From NCBI RefSeq assembly GCF_004801295.1, contig NZ_SSOC01000010.1:1-64000 (forward strand): a stretch of DNA of 64,000 bases. Direction: 5' to 3'. The position numbers and the translations under genes are program-made. Positions within the stretch are counted from its first letter, which is position 1, and each line of letters starts with the position of its first letter. Source of the stretch: Pseudothauera nasutitermitis (GTDB lineage Bacteria; Pseudomonadota; Gammaproteobacteria; Burkholderiales; Rhodocyclaceae). Below are positions 29,740-37,482 of the stretch, in pieces. A model generated the notes under the pieces. That model saw nothing but the letters and a program-made list of their open reading frames with translations. It did not search any database and was not told where the DNA came from.

Positions 29740-30217
29740 CCGAACGACCTCGCAATTCTTCGCTGTATGACATATGGAAGTTAGGGCGCTTTGGTAGCGA
29801 GAGCTTCGCCGCCGTGGGCGAGGTGCTCACCGTTCAGCTGTATCGCGACGATGGTGGGCGCCGCCAGGGGGCGGCCGGGACTTCGTGTTCGAAGTGGCGA
29901 CCGAAGCGGCTTCGAACATCTTGCTAGCTTCGCTGCCGCTGCTGGATCGCCTGCTGGCCGAAAAGATAGCGTGTTCGGTCCGGGTGTCGCTCGCCTCGCA
30001 GGGGCTGTTCATCAACGACGTGGCAGTGCGCTTCGCGGCGCAGTTGCTCTACGAGCTTTTCTCGCGGGGGCGGCTTACCCAACACGGCGTGGTGGTCAAT
30101 CTCGACAGCAAGCGATCCGGTCCGATCGAGGTCGATCCGCAGACTTGGGAACGCTTCGGCTATATCCTGGCCGATAAGCGGCGGGACGGGGAAGGCGCGG
30201 TCGCGGAAGCGGCCTGA
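29740..30217 (+). pseudogene. Hypothetical ICE/plasmid protein, probably frameshifted
   Basis: Two frames read as consecutive halves of one protein. The first (DIWKLGRFGSESFAAVGEVL, then TVQLYRDDGG) runs to about 29855 and lacks a convincing start. The second (GRDFVFEVATEAASNILL to DPQTWERFGYILADKRRDG) ends at 30217. The break falls in a G/C-rich run near 29850-29870, where one inserted or deleted base would join them. A GTG at 29885 could start a 110-aa C-terminal product. Family unknown. Confidence 0.45.
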
Positions 30218-30266
30218 GTGCAGAGGGCGGGAGGGTCAATGATGCATGGACGAGACGGTGGCTTGG

Positions 30267-30288
30267 CTATAAACTGGTCAGGTAACTA
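30267..30288 (+). promoter_or_regulatory. Putative antitoxin operator 1
   Basis: Contains CTATAAACTGGTC followed by AGGTA and ACTAGTC, i.e. two ACTGGTC-like half-sites, 18 bp before the antitoxin start. The 13-bp core is repeated exactly upstream of the second antitoxin at 52.8 kb. Confidence 0.45.
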
Positions 30289-30305
30289 GTCTGTTGGAGA
30301 CTGTC

Positions 30306-30563
30306 ATGCATACGTGGCCGGTTCAGGATGCAAAAGCGCGATTCAGCGAATTTCTGGAAGCCTGCCTTTCGGAAGGCCCGCAGATGGTGACCAAGCGCGG
30401 CACGGAAGCCGCCGTGCTGGTGCCGGTGCAGGAATGGAAACGCTTGCAGGCGGCGGCGCGGCCCTCCTTGAAGCAGTTGCTGCTGTCGGATGAAGCGCGT
30501 GCCGAGGCGATCGTTCCGCCGCGAGGCCGTGCCAAACGTCGCGCGGTCGAAGCGATGCGGTGA
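30306..30563 (+). CDS. PhD/YefM-family antitoxin
   Basis: An 85-aa antitoxin with the PhD/YefM pattern: MHTWPVQDAKARFSEFLE as the DNA-binding N-terminus, VTKRGTEAAVLVPVQEW, then a flexible C-terminal tail that should occupy the toxin. It starts at 30306 rather than the in-frame ATG 12 bp earlier because the shorter form matches the family. The PIN toxin follows after 4 bp. Confidence 0.88.
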   Translation: MHTWPVQDAKARFSEFLEACLSEGPQMVTKRGTEAAVLVPVQEWKRLQAAARPSLKQLLLSDEARAEAIVPPRGRAKRRAVEAMR

Positions 30564-30567
30564 GCGG

Positions 30568-30990
30568 ATGTTCCTGCTCGATACCAATGTCGTTTCCGAA
30601 CTGCGCAAGCCCAAGCCGCATGGCGCCGTCGTCGCCTGGCTGCAATCGGTCGATGATGCGCGCCTGTTCCTGTCCGCCGTCACCGTGGGAGAGATACAGG
30701 CCGGCATCGAACTGACCCGTGAGCAGGATACGGCGAAGGCCGCCGAGATCGAGGCATGGCTGGAACGGGTGGCGGAGGCCTACAACGTCCTGCCGATGGA
30801 TGCGGCCGTATTCAGGTGTTGGGCGAAGCTCATGCACCGGCAGTCCGACACGCTGTACGAGGATGCCATGATCGCAGCGACCGCCAAGGTGCATGGCCTG
30901 ACGGTCGTCACCCGCAACATCGCCGACTACAAGGCCCTGGGCATCGAAGCATTCAACCCCTTTGCCTCGCCCCATCCCGCTGGCGGCTGA
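30568..30990 (+). CDS. VapC-type PIN-domain toxin
   Basis: A 140-aa ribonuclease toxin. The acidic PIN residues are all present: Asp in LLDTNVVSELRK, Glu in VTVGEIQAGIE, Asp in YEDAMIAATAKV, and Asp in TRNIADYKALGIE. VapC toxins cleave tRNA or rRNA when not bound by antitoxin. It forms a standard two-gene module with the preceding antitoxin, likely autoregulated and stabilising the element. Confidence 0.9.
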   Translation: MFLLDTNVVSELRKPKPHGAVVAWLQSVDDARLFLSAVTVGEIQAGIELTREQDTAKAAEIEAWLERVAEAYNVLPMDAAVFRCWAKLMHRQSDTLYEDAMIAATAKVHGLTVVTRNIADYKALGIEAFNPFASPHPAGG

Positions 30991-31020
30991 CGCGGATTCC
31001 GCAAACGCATTCCCGAAAGC

Positions 31021-31047
31021 GGTGGCGGTCCGCTGCGGACCGCCACC
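31021..31047. terminator. Bidirectional terminator-like hairpin
   Basis: Perfect 13-bp arms GGTGGCGGTCCGC and GCGGACCGCCACC with a single T between them, located between the convergent vapC and recombinase genes. The U-tract is weak (GTTCGTTG), so it may work as a bidirectional hairpin or serve another role. Confidence 0.6.
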
Positions 31048-31088
31048 GTTCGTTGATGCTGGCAGGCCCGGCGGTCGGCGCTTTCACG

Positions 31089-32270
31089 TCAGCGTTCGGC
31101 GCCATCGCCGGATTCTTCCGGCTGACGGCCTTGCTTCGCCAAAGCCCGCCGCCCCAGCAGCCCACCTAAGTACGCGCCCGCCGCTCTGGTCCGGTTGTGC
31201 CCGGCAAGGTGCGCAGCCGCGTGACGGGCCGCCTTGTCCACGTCGGGGGATACCGCGGCGCCACCCCGCACCGGCGGCGCCACCCCGGCTTCTGCCGTGT
31301 AGCGGTCGATCATGGCCTCGTGGCGCAGCCCATGACCCGTCGCGCCCAGCATGGCTGCCGTGACACCGAATTTCGCCATCACATAGTCATAACGCCGCAG
31401 GTTTTTCTTCAGGCTGTGGCGAGGATTGCCCATGTGCGCGTCCTCCCCCTCGGCCACCGCCCGCGCGAGTTCCAGCGCCGCGAGGCGCTGCGGCGTGTCC
31501 AGCGGCACGAAACGCAGCCGCCCCCCTTTCGCCCCTTCCTTGATCCGCACGTAGTGGTCGGCCTGCCGCGCCTCGGACGGCAGGCCGGTCACCTCGAACG
31601 GCACGACGCACCGGTGCGGCCGGAACATCACCGATTCCTTGCGCCGCAGGCCGAATGCCTGGATCAGGCGCAGCGAGGCGCCGACGTGGCGGTCGTAGAC
31701 GACGATCCGCCCGAGGACGGCCTCGATGTCGATGCCGGCCGCCGTCCAGCTCTTGTCGCGCCGGGCGTACTCATGGCGCTGGTACTCCGCCAGCGACAGC
31801 CCGTAGTGGGCCGGGTCGCGGATGAAACCGGGCTTGCCCAGCCACGAGGCCAGCCCGCGCAGGAAGCTCAGGTAGGTCTGGATGGTGGCCGGCGCCAGTT
31901 GCTCGCGCTGCCACACCGCGACCATCGCCCGGATGTGGCGGTCGCCCAGGTTGCGCGGGTCGGGCGGCGTCTTGAAGCCGGCCTTGCGCTGGAGGTCGCG
32001 GAAGAAGCGGCGCAGGAAGTCGGCGCGCTCCCGGCGGGTCTTGTGCGAGACGACCTTTTCCAGCGCGGTGTGCCGGGCGTTGAACAACTCGAGCAGGACC
32101 TCGAGCACCCGCAGCGGGTGGGTCTTGCCGGGCCGGTGGCGGGCAAGGATCTCGGTGGGCGTCAGCGCGGCCCAGTCCTGGCGGCGCGGCGGCTGGTGGC
32201 GGGCGTCGCGCCACGCGCCGGCGGCGCCTTGGACACGGCGGGGGACGTGGCGAGCGTTGAGGTTGGACAT
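31089..32270 (-). CDS. Tyrosine recombinase/integrase-like protein
   Basis: A 393-aa protein with an N-terminal SAM-like/core-binding domain (TIQTYLSFLRGLASWLGK) and a C-terminal catalytic domain. Recombinase residues can be placed as Arg in FGLRRKESVMF, Lys in EGAKGGRLRF, His-x-x-Arg in ATGHGLRHEAM, His in LAGHNRTRAAGAYL and the Tyr in the same segment. This is the 'integrase domain-containing' type common on plasmids and ICEs. The start at 32270 (MSNLNARHVPRR) gives a typical length. It could integrate or excise the element or resolve dimers. Confidence 0.82.
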   Translation of the reverse strand: MSNLNARHVPRRVQGAAGAWRDARHQPPRRQDWAALTPTEILARHRPGKTHPLRVLEVLLELFNARHTALEKVVSHKTRRERADFLRRFFRDLQRKAGFKTPPDPRNLGDRHIRAMVAVWQREQLAPATIQTYLSFLRGLASWLGKPGFIRDPAHYGLSLAEYQRHEYARRDKSWTAAGIDIEAVLGRIVVYDRHVGASLRLIQAFGLRRKESVMFRPHRCVVPFEVTGLPSEARQADHYVRIKEGAKGGRLRFVPLDTPQRLAALELARAVAEGEDAHMGNPRHSLKKNLRRYDYVMAKFGVTAAMLGATGHGLRHEAMIDRYTAEAGVAPPVRGGAAVSPDVDKAARHAAAHLAGHNRTRAAGAYLGGLLGRRALAKQGRQPEESGDGAER

Positions 32271-33452
32271 GGCATGTCTCCGGTGCAAGCGGTGCGCCGT
32301 CCCGGCGGCCCACAGTCGGGAATGGGTGGAATCCGTTGCGTCATCGCGCGCGCGGATTCCCTGCGCGGGCAATGCGTGGTCGAGCGTTTCGGCACGGCGC
32401 GCGGCCACGAGCGCACCACACCTACCCAGGGTTTGCCGGGTGTCCGCAACACGCGGTCGCGCCGGCTCGGTCGGTCTTAAAAATGAAACAGTGATCCGTC
32501 CCGCTTTCGCATTTCTGCGTTCGCCGGGGGTTGGGATGCCGTCGCGCCTCAAGGGCAGCGGCAACATCGGCGCAAAGGTCTGGCCTTGCGCTGGCTGGGG
32601 GATCAGTCCTCGATTCGTAGCGCCATCCACCTGCATGGGTCCGCCCCTGACCGAAAGTCCAGGGCAGTGCGAGGTTCACGAGCGGGGACACACGGGGAGC
32701 CCGACAGGGGGCCAGCACAGCCGTGTGCTGCGCGAAGCGCGTGCTCGAAGGGATGGCGGAAACAGTGGCGCGGCATCGGGTGCCGGCCTGTGACTGCTCG
32801 AACGCGGGACTCGCCCTCAAGGAGCGGCCGACAGGGACTGCCGGCGAGGTCGCGCGTTGCACTACGGGTTGGACAGCTTCGGGCATGACCTCGGGGACCA
32901 TGCCGAACCCGGCTCAGGGGCCAGGGCTTGAAGAGGCGGGTAACGACCGCAACGCCTTTCGCTCCGCGATGGAGCAGGCCAGGGTGGCCTCGGGAGCCTG
33001 TAGTTCACACCCGCAGGCCGGGCCGGTCAATGGGGCAACCCGCCGAGGACCGCCGAATGGAGGGGGTTGCGGGTGGCGATGGAAATCGGGGCTTGAGCTG
33101 CGCTTAGTTTGCGATAGGCGGCCGGACCGGGGCGGCGCAAGGGCTTGACGCCCGTTCGCTTGGCCTCTGGTTTCCACCGGGAAGGTTTCGAGCCGGTGCA
33201 GCACCGTCCCCGCGACCCGCGGCTGGAAATGTGGCCTTGACGGGCGCCGATCCAGTGAGACCGTGGTGCGACGTGGAAGGCGCTTTGGCGCCCGGCGCAG
33301 GAACCCGATTCTTATCGAGGCCCAGATCGACTGGGCTTCGAGTGGGATCGAGGCTGATTGCGAAAACCGGGCCAGCCGGGGCGGATTTCGCGTGGACGGG
33401 CCGGATCGGCATGCCGATGCTGGCCGCTCGCAAACCCATACGGGAGCCTCAC
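32271..33452. other. Long intergenic region between divergent recombinase and ParM-like genes
   Basis: About 1.2 kb of GC-rich DNA with no convincing coding frame. It holds divergent promoters and could contain a centromere-like (parC) or attachment site, since ParM systems need one nearby, but no iteron array or clear core repeat was recognised by eye. Confidence 0.35.
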
Positions 33453-34481
33453 ATGGACCATGTCGTCAGAGCGGTGGATGTCGGCTTCGGCAACACCAAG
33501 TACATCAGCAGCGTGGTGGGCGGCGATATCCGCTGCGCCAGCTTTCCTTCGGTCGCCTATCCGCGCATGCGCGAGCCTTCGGGCGAACCGGGCTACGAGC
33601 GGCGCAAGACGGTCGCGATCCCGATCAACGGCCTCTTCTACGAGGTCGGCCACGAGGTCGAACTGGCCGCGGATACCTTCCGTGCCACCCAGATGCACGA
33701 CCGCTACACGGAGACGCCGGAGTACATGGCGTTGCTCCGGGGCGCCCTGGCCCTGATGAGGCAGCCGGTGATCGACCTGCTGGTCGTCGGGCTGCCGGTC
33801 GCCGCGCTCACGACCAAGAAAACCGCGCTCGAAAAGGCCGTGACCGGCACCCACGACATCGGTGGCGGCAAGACCGTGGTCGTGCGCAAGGCCTTGGCCA
33901 TTGCCCAGCCCCAGGGCGCCTTGGTGGATTACGCCGTCCAGCACGGGAAGATGGCCACCATCGAGCGGGAGCAAAGCCTGATCGTCGATCCGGGCTCCCG
34001 AACCTTCGACTGGCTGGTGGCGCGGGGCATGCGCTTCGTGCAGGCCAAGAGCCACTCGGTCAACCGGGGCGTCTTCGATGTCCTGCAGGCCATCGCGGCG
34101 GAGATCGGCCACGACATCGGCACGCCCTACAACGACATCGAGGCCATCGACCTGGCGCTGCGCACCGGCAAGAACCCGGTGATCTACCAGAAGCCCTACG
34201 ACATCTCGCGGGCCATGCCCATGGCCCACTCGATCGCCCAGCAGGCGGTGGCCTCGATGATGCGCTGGATCGACGCGAGCTACAGCTTCCAGAACATCGT
34301 GCTCGTCGGCGGCGGCGCCTACCTCTTCAAGAAGGCGGTGAAAGAGGCGTTTCCGAAGCACCGCATCCTGGAAGTGAAGGATCCGCTGCACGCCAATGTC
34401 CGGGGTTTCCAGATCGCCGGCATGAACCACGTGGACAAGCTCTTCAGCGGGAGCCGTGTTGCGGCTCAGGGAGGGGCGTGA
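33453..34481 (+). CDS. ParM/StbA-like plasmid-segregation actin (PRTRC protein D-like)
   Basis: A 342-aa actin-fold ATPase. The N-terminal phosphate-1 motif is AVDVGFGNTKYI, the phosphate-2 region is LIVDPGSRTFDWLV, and an adenosine motif (IVLVGGGAYLFKKAV) lies near the C-terminus. It resembles plasmid segregation ParM and PRTRC-system protein D. Preceded by CGGGAG and followed by an overlapping small gene. Its presence argues that this segment derives from a plasmid or an ICE with an extrachromosomal stage. Confidence 0.85.
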   Translation: MDHVVRAVDVGFGNTKYISSVVGGDIRCASFPSVAYPRMREPSGEPGYERRKTVAIPINGLFYEVGHEVELAADTFRATQMHDRYTETPEYMALLRGALALMRQPVIDLLVVGLPVAALTTKKTALEKAVTGTHDIGGGKTVVVRKALAIAQPQGALVDYAVQHGKMATIEREQSLIVDPGSRTFDWLVARGMRFVQAKSHSVNRGVFDVLQAIAAEIGHDIGTPYNDIEAIDLALRTGKNPVIYQKPYDISRAMPMAHSIAQQAVASMMRWIDASYSFQNIVLVGGGAYLFKKAVKEAFPKHRILEVKDPLHANVRGFQIAGMNHVDKLFSGSRVAAQGGA

Positions 34482-34780
34482 TGGACGAGACGAAGCGGGT
34501 CGAGCCCGAGACGATCCGGATGCTGTTCGAGCTGGACCGGGCGGACGACCCCCAGCTCTACGACGACCTGATCCGCTTCAAGAAGGGGACGAAGCGGATC
34601 AACCGGTTGCGCTTGCTGGCGCGCGAAGGCGTCGTCATGCAGTTGAGCCTGCTCCATCCTGTGGCCGCGCCTCGCACCGCGGCGGCGCAGGTCGGTTACG
34701 TGGCGCCACCAGAGCCGGCGGCGCCGATCGACATGCCGCTGGCGGCCGACGTGTTTGGCGCACCGATCACCGGTGGCTGA
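34481..34780 (+). CDS. Small partner protein of the ParM-like gene
   Basis: A 99-aa protein whose ATG overlaps the ParM-like stop (TGATG), so it is translationally coupled. The first 60 residues are acidic/basic helical (MDETKRVEPETIRMLFELDR, KKGTKRINRLRLLAREG); the rest is Pro/Ala-rich. Position and size fit a ParR/StbB-like DNA-binding adaptor, but no ribbon-helix-helix is clear; the role is inferred from context. Confidence 0.6.
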   Translation: MDETKRVEPETIRMLFELDRADDPQLYDDLIRFKKGTKRINRLRLLAREGVVMQLSLLHPVAAPRTAAAQVGYVAPPEPAAPIDMPLAADVFGAPITGG

Positions 34781-34857
34781 AATGCGCGCGTCGGGTGCAG
34801 GGGCTTGAAAACGGAAATTTGTGTGGTAAGCGTTTTTCCTGGCATAAGAGAACAGCC

Positions 34858-35355
34858 ATGTTTGAACAAGACTTTCGGATCATTCATGGATGGGTTGAAG
34901 ACATCCTTGCCGATCCCGCGCATGCCCGGTATCGGTTGAGGGTGCGACAGGGTGGCGAGCAAGCGGTCGAGATGGCGATGGGCAAGCCGGGTTGGCCGGT
35001 GAGGCTTGGAGACGAGGTCAGCGTTGTGGTCTGCAATACCGATCCAACGGGTGTGGTGGCGCTCATCGACCACACAACGGGCGATGGCATGAACCTCCTG
35101 TATCGTGGCATGCGCCAACGACCGGACGGGCAGGACGCCGTGATCGCGACCACCGTCATCGGGGTGGCCGTGCTGGCCGTGGGTTGGCTGCATGCGCTGG
35201 CCGTATCGGTGGCGTTCATCCCCCTCTATTGGTTGGCGACGCATTGGCTTCCCGAAAACCGCCGACAGCGTGCCGCGGCTCGGATTGATTTCATGATCGA
35301 CCGGGAATACTGCCGCTGGCGGGCGATGCGCGACAGACCTGGGGCTGCGCGGTGA
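34858..35355 (+). CDS. Membrane protein of unknown function
   Basis: A 165-aa protein. A soluble N-terminal part of about 95 residues (FRIIHGWVEDILADPAHARY) is followed by two closely spaced hydrophobic segments (IATTVIGVAVLAVGWL, ALAVSVAFIPLYWLATHWL) and a basic tail. The stop overlaps the next GTG start by 4 bp. No family recognised. Confidence 0.65.
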   Translation: MFEQDFRIIHGWVEDILADPAHARYRLRVRQGGEQAVEMAMGKPGWPVRLGDEVSVVVCNTDPTGVVALIDHTTGDGMNLLYRGMRQRPDGQDAVIATTVIGVAVLAVGWLHALAVSVAFIPLYWLATHWLPENRRQRAAARIDFMIDREYCRWRAMRDRPGAAR

Positions 35356-35813
35356 GCAAGGCGGGCGGAGGGCGCCGTCGGTCCGGGCGCTCTGTCAGTG
35401 CATCCCAACTGGCGCAGATGGGGGTGTGCGAACAACTGGTTCGGTTCGAGCACCTGTACGGCCAGCGGCGCTCTGCCCAGCAACGCGCCGACATGGCCCG
35501 CGGCGATGCTGAGCATCGCCGGTTCCTGCGCGAGGCCGAGCAGCATCAAGGTTCCAGAGGCCCTTGCTTCATTGCGACCCTGATGTACGGCGAAGGCCGG
35601 GAGGTCATGGTGCTGAGGCGCTTTCGCGATCGGGTGTTGCGCGCCTCGCCGATCGGACGGGGCCTGATCCTGGCGTACTACCGTACGGCGCCGGGCGTGT
35701 GCCGTGTGCTGGCCGGGCATCCCGTGCTGATCGGGGCGGTGCGTCTGATGCTCCGCCCCTTCGTGTGGGGGGCGGATCGCATTGCCGGCCGCGAAGGAGG
35801 ACGCCGTGCTTGA
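35352..35813 (+). CDS. CFI-box domain protein
   Basis: A 153-aa protein, GTG start overlapping the preceding stop. The C-terminal half carries the CFI-box pattern: CFIATLMYGEGREVMVLRRF, RDRVL, IGRGLILAYYRTAP, then a hydrophobic tail. This motif typically ends proteins of varied function with a short membrane-associated tail; its biochemical role is unknown. The N-terminal part is basic and helical. Coupled on both sides to genes of the 34.9-36.3 kb unit. Confidence 0.7.
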   Translation: MSKAGGGRRRSGRSVSASQLAQMGVCEQLVRFEHLYGQRRSAQQRADMARGDAEHRRFLREAEQHQGSRGPCFIATLMYGEGREVMVLRRFRDRVLRASPIGRGLILAYYRTAPGVCRVLAGHPVLIGAVRLMLRPFVWGADRIAGREGGRRA

Positions 35814-36327
35814 ATGGGCCGTCGTGGTGATCCTCGCGGCTGTCCTGCTGGCGTGGGCGTATCGCCTTCGCCGACGGCCTGAAAATGCCTGGATGCCCCG
35901 GGAACTGCGGCGCGCCACACTGGCTTACGCAGAGCAGCTCTTCAAGGCGCCCAGCCGGGTGATGCTCACCGCCAAGGTCGATCGCACCTACCGAGACCGC
36001 AGTGGGATCCTCATCCTGGTCGAACTGAAAACCCGCCGGCTGGATCGCCCGTATCTCTCCGATGTGATCGAACTCTCCGCCCAACGCGTGGCCATCATGC
36101 GGCAGACGGGTGAACCCGTCGCCATGCACGGATACGTGGTGGTGCAGAGCCGGCCCGGTCACCGAACCTCGCATCGAGTGGCCTTGCTCACCGAAGATGA
36201 GGTAGACGGGCTGATCGTGCGCTGGGAAGCCATCGTGGGTGGACATGCCCAGCCGAGACGGTCTGGCGCGCTGCGCCTGTGCCGTGGATGTGGCTTCGCG
36301 GGAAATTGTGCAAACGTGAATAGCTAG
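35806..36327 (+). CDS. Membrane-anchored PD-(D/E)XK nuclease-like protein with Cys motif
   Basis: A 173-aa protein from GTG 35806, chosen because GAAGGAGG precedes it. One N-terminal membrane helix (WAVVVILAAVLLAWAYRL) is followed by a nuclease-like core with DRTYRDRSGILILVELKTRR, in which the D...ExK pattern of PD-(D/E)XK enzymes is visible. It ends with CRGCGFAGNC, reminiscent of Cas4/AddB Fe-S Cys clusters, though the N-terminal fourth Cys is not evident. It overlaps the CFI-box gene by 8 bp. Confidence 0.6.
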   Translation: MLEWAVVVILAAVLLAWAYRLRRRPENAWMPRELRRATLAYAEQLFKAPSRVMLTAKVDRTYRDRSGILILVELKTRRLDRPYLSDVIELSAQRVAIMRQTGEPVAMHGYVVVQSRPGHRTSHRVALLTEDEVDGLIVRWEAIVGGHAQPRRSGALRLCRGCGFAGNCANVNS

Positions 36328-36329
36328 AC

Positions 36330-36485
36330 TGGCTCCCGGGCTGGCGGGCATCGCCGATGAGCTTTCTCCTGCGTGTCAGGCTCGATGGATCGATGGGCAA
36401 CTCGGTCTGCAGGTAGGTCTCGCCGCAGAAAAACTACCAGTAGGGGTTTTCTACCCAGATGCGTGGACCACCGCTTCGTCAGGGG
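36330..36485 (-). pseudogene. IS5-type transposase fragment
   Basis: On the minus strand a short stretch reads VENPYW-stop-FFCGETYLQTELPIDP, then SSLTRRRKLIGD, the conserved N-terminal region of IS5-family transposases. The stop is a TAG where Gln is usual. Both ends are missing. A relic of an insertion at the right edge of the ICE-like segment. Confidence 0.65.
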
Positions 36486-36696
36486 GCAACTCGGCCGTGG
36501 CGGGCTGCGAAGGCTTCGCGCGAATGAAAATCCTCGGTGGAATTTGCAAGGAAACGGCTTGCATAAAACCATACTTTGCAAATCTACCCCTGGCTACTGC
36601 CCTCAAACACAAGACACGTCAAGGGATTACGAGTTGTTCAGGGCAGACTATTTAAAAGACTGCGATAGAAACTTATATTAGTAATTATGTTGCAAT
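36486..36696. other. AT-richer spacer without genes
   Basis: Lower-GC DNA between two transposase relics. No coding frame is supported. It marks the junction between the ICE-like segment and the defence island. Confidence 0.35.
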
Positions 36697-36909
36697 TCAA
36701 GTTTGACCCGTCAGCAGCGCTCGCCGGTTACCTGAACTGGACGACGAGAGCGTGCCCAGCATCGTCGGCATCCGAATGCGCGACACGTTCTTGCCAGACA
36801 CCATCCATCCCCTCTCATCCTGGGAATGAAGTTGGACGCAGTGTTTGCCCAGATCGATTCCGATCAACGTCGCTGTATTCGTGGTAATCGCCTCCGAAAC
36901 GAACAATCC
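36697..36909 (-). pseudogene. IS110-type transposase N-terminal fragment
   Basis: The minus-strand frame reads SEAITTNTATLIGIDLGKHC, then VQLHSQDERGWMVSGKNVSR, matching the start of the IS110-family DEDD transposase (IGIDLGKH). It then drifts into unrelated sequence and stops, so nearly all of the catalytic and C-terminal parts are gone. Confidence 0.65.
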
Positions 36910-37009
36910 CCATTCAGCGTAGCCGCTGGGCGTGGATCGGGCCGGCCATCTCATTATGGCCCCCGGATTCCTATTGGCCAGCATGTTCTTCAGCAAAGTG
37001 GAGGAGAAG

Positions 37010-37462
37010 CTACGGCCTCCCTGGAGGCAAGGTGTCTTGTGGTCCGTCACGGATCAATGTAGCAATTTGCTCGCCCGTGGCCTGGGCCTTGGCGGGCGAG
37101 GCAAGTTCGCATTCCCACGCCACGAGAACTTTCCACCCCAAGCCATGTAGCTCCTCCACTACCCGAAGGTCACGGGCGACGTTGCGTTGGAACTTTTCTA
37201 CCCAGAACGGAGTGTTGCTCTTCGGTGTGGTGGCAATCTTGCATCCGGGGTGGCGATGCCAGAAGCAACCATGTACAAAGACAACGGTCTTGTAGCGGGG
37301 GAAGACGAGGTCCGGTTTTCCTGGCAGGCCAATCCCATGCAACCTGTAGCGAAGGCCAAGCCGGTGCAGTACCTTGCGCAATGCCAGCTCTGGCCGGGTA
37401 TCCTTTCCCCGGATCCGAGACATGCGTTCGGAACGATCAGGTTGGGAAAGGAAATCGACCAT
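37010..37462 (-). CDS. vsr: Very short patch repair endonuclease
   Basis: Vsr endonuclease of 150 aa, which nicks next to T:G mismatches left by deamination of 5-methylcytosine. The family start MSRIRGKDTRPELALRKVLH, the catalytic Asp in GKPDLVFPRYKTVVFVHG and the metal/zinc-site residues in CFWHRHPGC are intact. It is the last gene of the seven-gene minus-strand operon, 20 bp after the giant ATPase gene. It lies about 9 kb from its natural partner, the cytosine methyltransferase, so the methylase/Vsr pair brackets the three large genes. Confidence 0.93.
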   Translation of the reverse strand: MVDFLSQPDRSERMSRIRGKDTRPELALRKVLHRLGLRYRLHGIGLPGKPDLVFPRYKTVVFVHGCFWHRHPGCKIATTPKSNTPFWVEKFQRNVARDLRVVEELHGLGWKVLVAWECELASPAKAQATGEQIATLIRDGPQDTLPPGRP

Positions 37463-37482
37463 GGCCTAGGCTTTGCCTTCTT

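Noticed and set aside
32422-32901. Possible 159-aa minus-strand gene upstream of the recombinase
   Set aside because: No ribosome-binding site, no recognisable domain, and composition like a random high-GC frame.
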